Shown in pieces: positions 5,647 to 7,168 of a stretch of 7,168 nt of DNA. The stretch covers positions 5,111-12,278 of the forward strand of contig NYUL01000014.1 of NCBI GenBank assembly GCA_002684055.1. Direction: 5' to 3'. A model generated the notes under the pieces. That model had not been told where the DNA came from. It searched no databases and saw nothing but the letters and a program-made list of their open reading frames with translations. This DNA is from Gammaproteobacteria bacterium (lineage in GTDB: Bacteria > Pseudomonadota > Gammaproteobacteria > Magnimaribacterales > TMED112). The translations under genes were made by a program, and so were the position numbers. Each line of letters starts with the position of its first letter. The first letter of the stretch is position 1.

Positions 5647-6969
5647 ATGAAAAAAAACCTTACTATTGTCTTAATTATTTTTTCAATATTTCTTTGGCCT
5701 CAATATAAATCTAAGGTTGATGATGTAGATAAAGTAATGCTTTGGTTGCAATTTTTAGCTGCTGACAATGAAGTTTCTGTTCAATATGACTCAGTTAAGT
5801 TTAGAAATAATGTATTAGTGATTAAAGACCTAAACATTGGAAAATTTAACTTTCCAAATGACTTCGATCGCGAAAAAACTACTTCACTTCAAGCACTTAT
5901 CGAACAGGGCTCAATGTCACACACTGATGAAAGCATAACTATCAAGGAGGTAAGCATGAATTTTGAGCTCTTAGAGAGCTTTCAAAGTTGGGTTGATAAA
6001 AGGGATCAAAAATCTTATTCAAATATGTTTAAGTCAATGGTCATCTTTGAACTAGATGGCTTTTCATTGCCAGTATCTGTAATTCTTGATGAGACTGAGG
6101 ATGAGCTTACTTATTCACAAATTATAGTTGCTAAGAGGATGGCTGATTATCTTAATGACTTAAATCTAAAATTTGAGCAAAAAGGAAAAGGGAAATTAAG
6201 AAGTTCAGCATTATTTGAGATGGAGTTAGGAAAAGACTTTTCTTTATCATATTCAGTAGATAGAGGATATGATGACGCTAATATCACTAATTCTTATTTC
6301 AACATGATAGAAGGTATATCATCAATAATGGCTGACACTTCAGATAACTTTAGTTATTTTATTGAGCTAGCCGATGAATGCGAAGAATTATATGAAAAAG
6401 ATAATTTAAATGCTTGGCTTGCGCTAGCTGATCAGGAATATTGCATGGCCCCACAAGAATTAAGTAATTCATGGGATTTTGAAGAAAGATTAGATGAGCT
6501 TAATGAAGAAATAGAGTACATTGAATCTGAAATATTACTTAACTCTCTTCAATACAATGGAAAAGAATATGGCCAAAGATTTAATGCTGCTTGGTCTGAA
6601 AGATTTTATGATGATGTTTCGTTGAGTTCAGAAGGGGTAATAGATATTGCATTGTTTACCCTTAAAGGGTTATTTGAGAACAGGCTCAATAAACAAGAGT
6701 TTGAAATATTGCTTCAACAGATGGCTGGCCCTGATCTTGGGGTGTTTGTTTCAGAGTTATTTGTGTCAGATGATTTATATAAAATTTATACTGACTACCA
6801 ACCTAAAATAAGAGCCTTTGCAAATAAACCAAGAGGTTTGGGTTTAAGCATTGAATCAAAGGATGGAATAGATTCATCTAGCTTAATAATGGCATCTGAA
6901 AATCCATTATTGCTTTTTTCTCTATTAGATAGCATAGAAATAGAATTACTGCTGAACAAGAAAAAATAA
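5647..6969 (+). CDS. Exported or membrane-anchored protein of unknown function, in the usual position of tig
   Basis: I do not recognise this 440-residue protein. A positively charged start and hydrophobic stretch (MKKN, then about residues 5-18) form a signal peptide or anchor. There is no clear AXA cleavage site and no lipobox, so most of the chain should be periplasmic and tethered. Residues 43-65 and 95-108 look like alternating beta strands (for example VKFRNNVLVIKDLNI), a texture seen in AsmA-like and DUF945-like proteins, but I cannot assign either family. Residues 278-297 form a strongly acidic, heptad-like helix. Only two cysteines occur, Cys245 and Cys266, which could form a disulfide. 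The C-terminus has a KPRGLGLSIESKDG segment followed by a leucine-rich end. The protein is acidic overall. The ATG lies 66 bases after tRNA-His; there is no Shine-Dalgarno sequence, and a TATAGT box at 5633-5638 would place transcription near the start codon. clpP follows on the same strand. Confidence 0.85.
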   Translation: MKKNLTIVLIIFSIFLWPQYKSKVDDVDKVMLWLQFLAADNEVSVQYDSVKFRNNVLVIKDLNIGKFNFPNDFDREKTTSLQALIEQGSMSHTDESITIKEVSMNFELLESFQSWVDKRDQKSYSNMFKSMVIFELDGFSLPVSVILDETEDELTYSQIIVAKRMADYLNDLNLKFEQKGKGKLRSSALFEMELGKDFSLSYSVDRGYDDANITNSYFNMIEGISSIMADTSDNFSYFIELADECEELYEKDNLNAWLALADQEYCMAPQELSNSWDFEERLDELNEEIEYIESEILLNSLQYNGKEYGQRFNAAWSERFYDDVSLSSEGVIDIALFTLKGLFENRLNKQEFEILLQQMAGPDLGVFVSELFVSDDLYKIYTDYQPKIRAFANKPRGLGLSIESKDGIDSSSLIMASENPLLLFSLLDSIEIELLLNKKK

Positions 6970-7069
6970 AATTCTGGCCTATTTTTCACAAGATATTAAG
7001 TATGTTTTATGCTAATTGCATTAAGTTTCAGATAAAATACATAAAGTTTTTATTTTTTCACTTAAGTTA

Positions 7070-7097
7070 TTGATTTATATTTAATCTGCTCTATATT
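7070..7097 (+). promoter_or_regulatory. Candidate promoter immediately upstream of clpP
   Basis: TTGATT (7070-7075) and TATATT (7092-7097) are 16 bases apart, and the predicted start falls at about 7104, the A of the clpP ATG. That would make a leaderless clpP mRNA, which fits the lack of a Shine-Dalgarno sequence. A weaker alternative is TTGCAT (7016-7021) with CATAAA (7040-7045), giving a leader of about 50 bases. No heat-shock (sigma32) type promoter is evident. The 134-base gap 6970-7103 holds nothing else I can support. Confidence 0.4.
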
Positions 7098-7103
7098 CTA
7101 AAT

Positions 7104-7168
7104 ATGTTCGAAAATAATTTAGTTCCAATGGTCGTTGAGCAAACCTCAAGAGGTGAGCGTGCTTTTGA
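7104..7168 (+). CDS. clpP: ATP-dependent Clp protease proteolytic subunit, N-terminal fragment
   Basis: Only 21 full codons are in the window, reading MFENNLVPMVVEQTSRGERA and then F. The LVPMV(V/I)EQTSRGER block is the highly conserved N-terminal segment of ClpP that forms the axial-pore loops and contacts the ClpX/ClpA unfoldase. ClpP is the serine peptidase barrel of cytosolic AAA+ proteolysis; its Ser-His-Asp triad would lie beyond the right edge. The pre-sequence is very short, with only about four or five residues before LVPMV against a longer propeptide in E. coli. clpX would be expected downstream. tig, usually just upstream, is absent here. The match is short but very characteristic. 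Confidence 0.93.
   Translation, partial: MFENNLVPMVVEQTSRGERAF

Noticed and set aside
5647..6969. The 440-residue protein as a divergent trigger factor, suggested by its length and position.
   Set aside because: It begins with a signal/anchor sequence, and I see neither the ribosome-binding signature nor an FKBP-like domain. Trigger factor is cytosolic.
6795..6989. A - strand open frame of 64 codons overlapping the 3' end of the 440-residue gene.
   Set aside because: Antisense shadow with no start signal or recognisable motif.
7031..7058. Possible hairpin with a T-run between the 440-residue gene and clpP (ATAAAA pairing with TTTTAT).
   Set aside because: The stem is only A-T pairs and would be too weak for an intrinsic terminator; such matches are expected by chance in AT-rich spacers.

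Overview
The window looks like an ordinary, tightly packed chromosomal stretch from a streamlined, AT-rich gammaproteobacterium. A marine SAR86-like lineage is my best guess. The evidence is the low GC, very short or overlapping gene junctions, a FabY-type ketoacyl synthase, a tRNA-His with an extra 5' G opposite C73, and a folD - tRNA cluster - clpP order that recalls the folD - tRNAs - tig - clpP region of other gammaproteobacteria. The taxonomic call is inference. I see no phage, transposon, CRISPR array or defence locus, and no gene-free stretch longer than about 135 bases.

Left part (1-1268, + strand): the C-terminal end of a probable membrane glycosyltransferase (GT39/ArnT-like) overlaps gpsA by 4 bases (ATGA). 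gpsA makes the sn-glycerol-3-phosphate backbone of phospholipids. Middle part (1270-3832, - strand): folD and fabY form a two-gene unit with an 8-base overlap, converging on gpsA with one base between the stop codons. FolD interconverts one-carbon folates. FabY is predicted to start fatty acid synthesis, so fatty acid initiation (fabY) and the glycerol phosphate acceptor (gpsA) sit side by side on opposite strands.

Central tRNA region (3880-5580, + strand): tRNA-Pro(TGG) and tRNA-Arg(TCT) abut with no spacer and have a good sigma70-type promoter in the 47-base gap to folD. A glutamate dehydrogenase gene on the - strand (4041-5441) separates them from tRNA-His(GTG), which has a perfect extended -10 box. 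The GDH resembles the longer, animal-mitochondrial-type enzymes and has an antenna-like insertion near its C-terminus.

Right part (5647-7168, + strand): an unrecognised 440-residue protein with an N-terminal membrane/export segment occupies the place where trigger factor (tig) usually sits. It is followed by the start of clpP, which runs off the window. Both genes lack a Shine-Dalgarno sequence and have -10-like boxes just upstream of ATG, so leaderless transcripts are possible. The most unusual points are the unknown protein in the tig slot, gdhA inside the tRNA cluster, and the GDH C-terminal insertion. None of these amounts to a clear new system.
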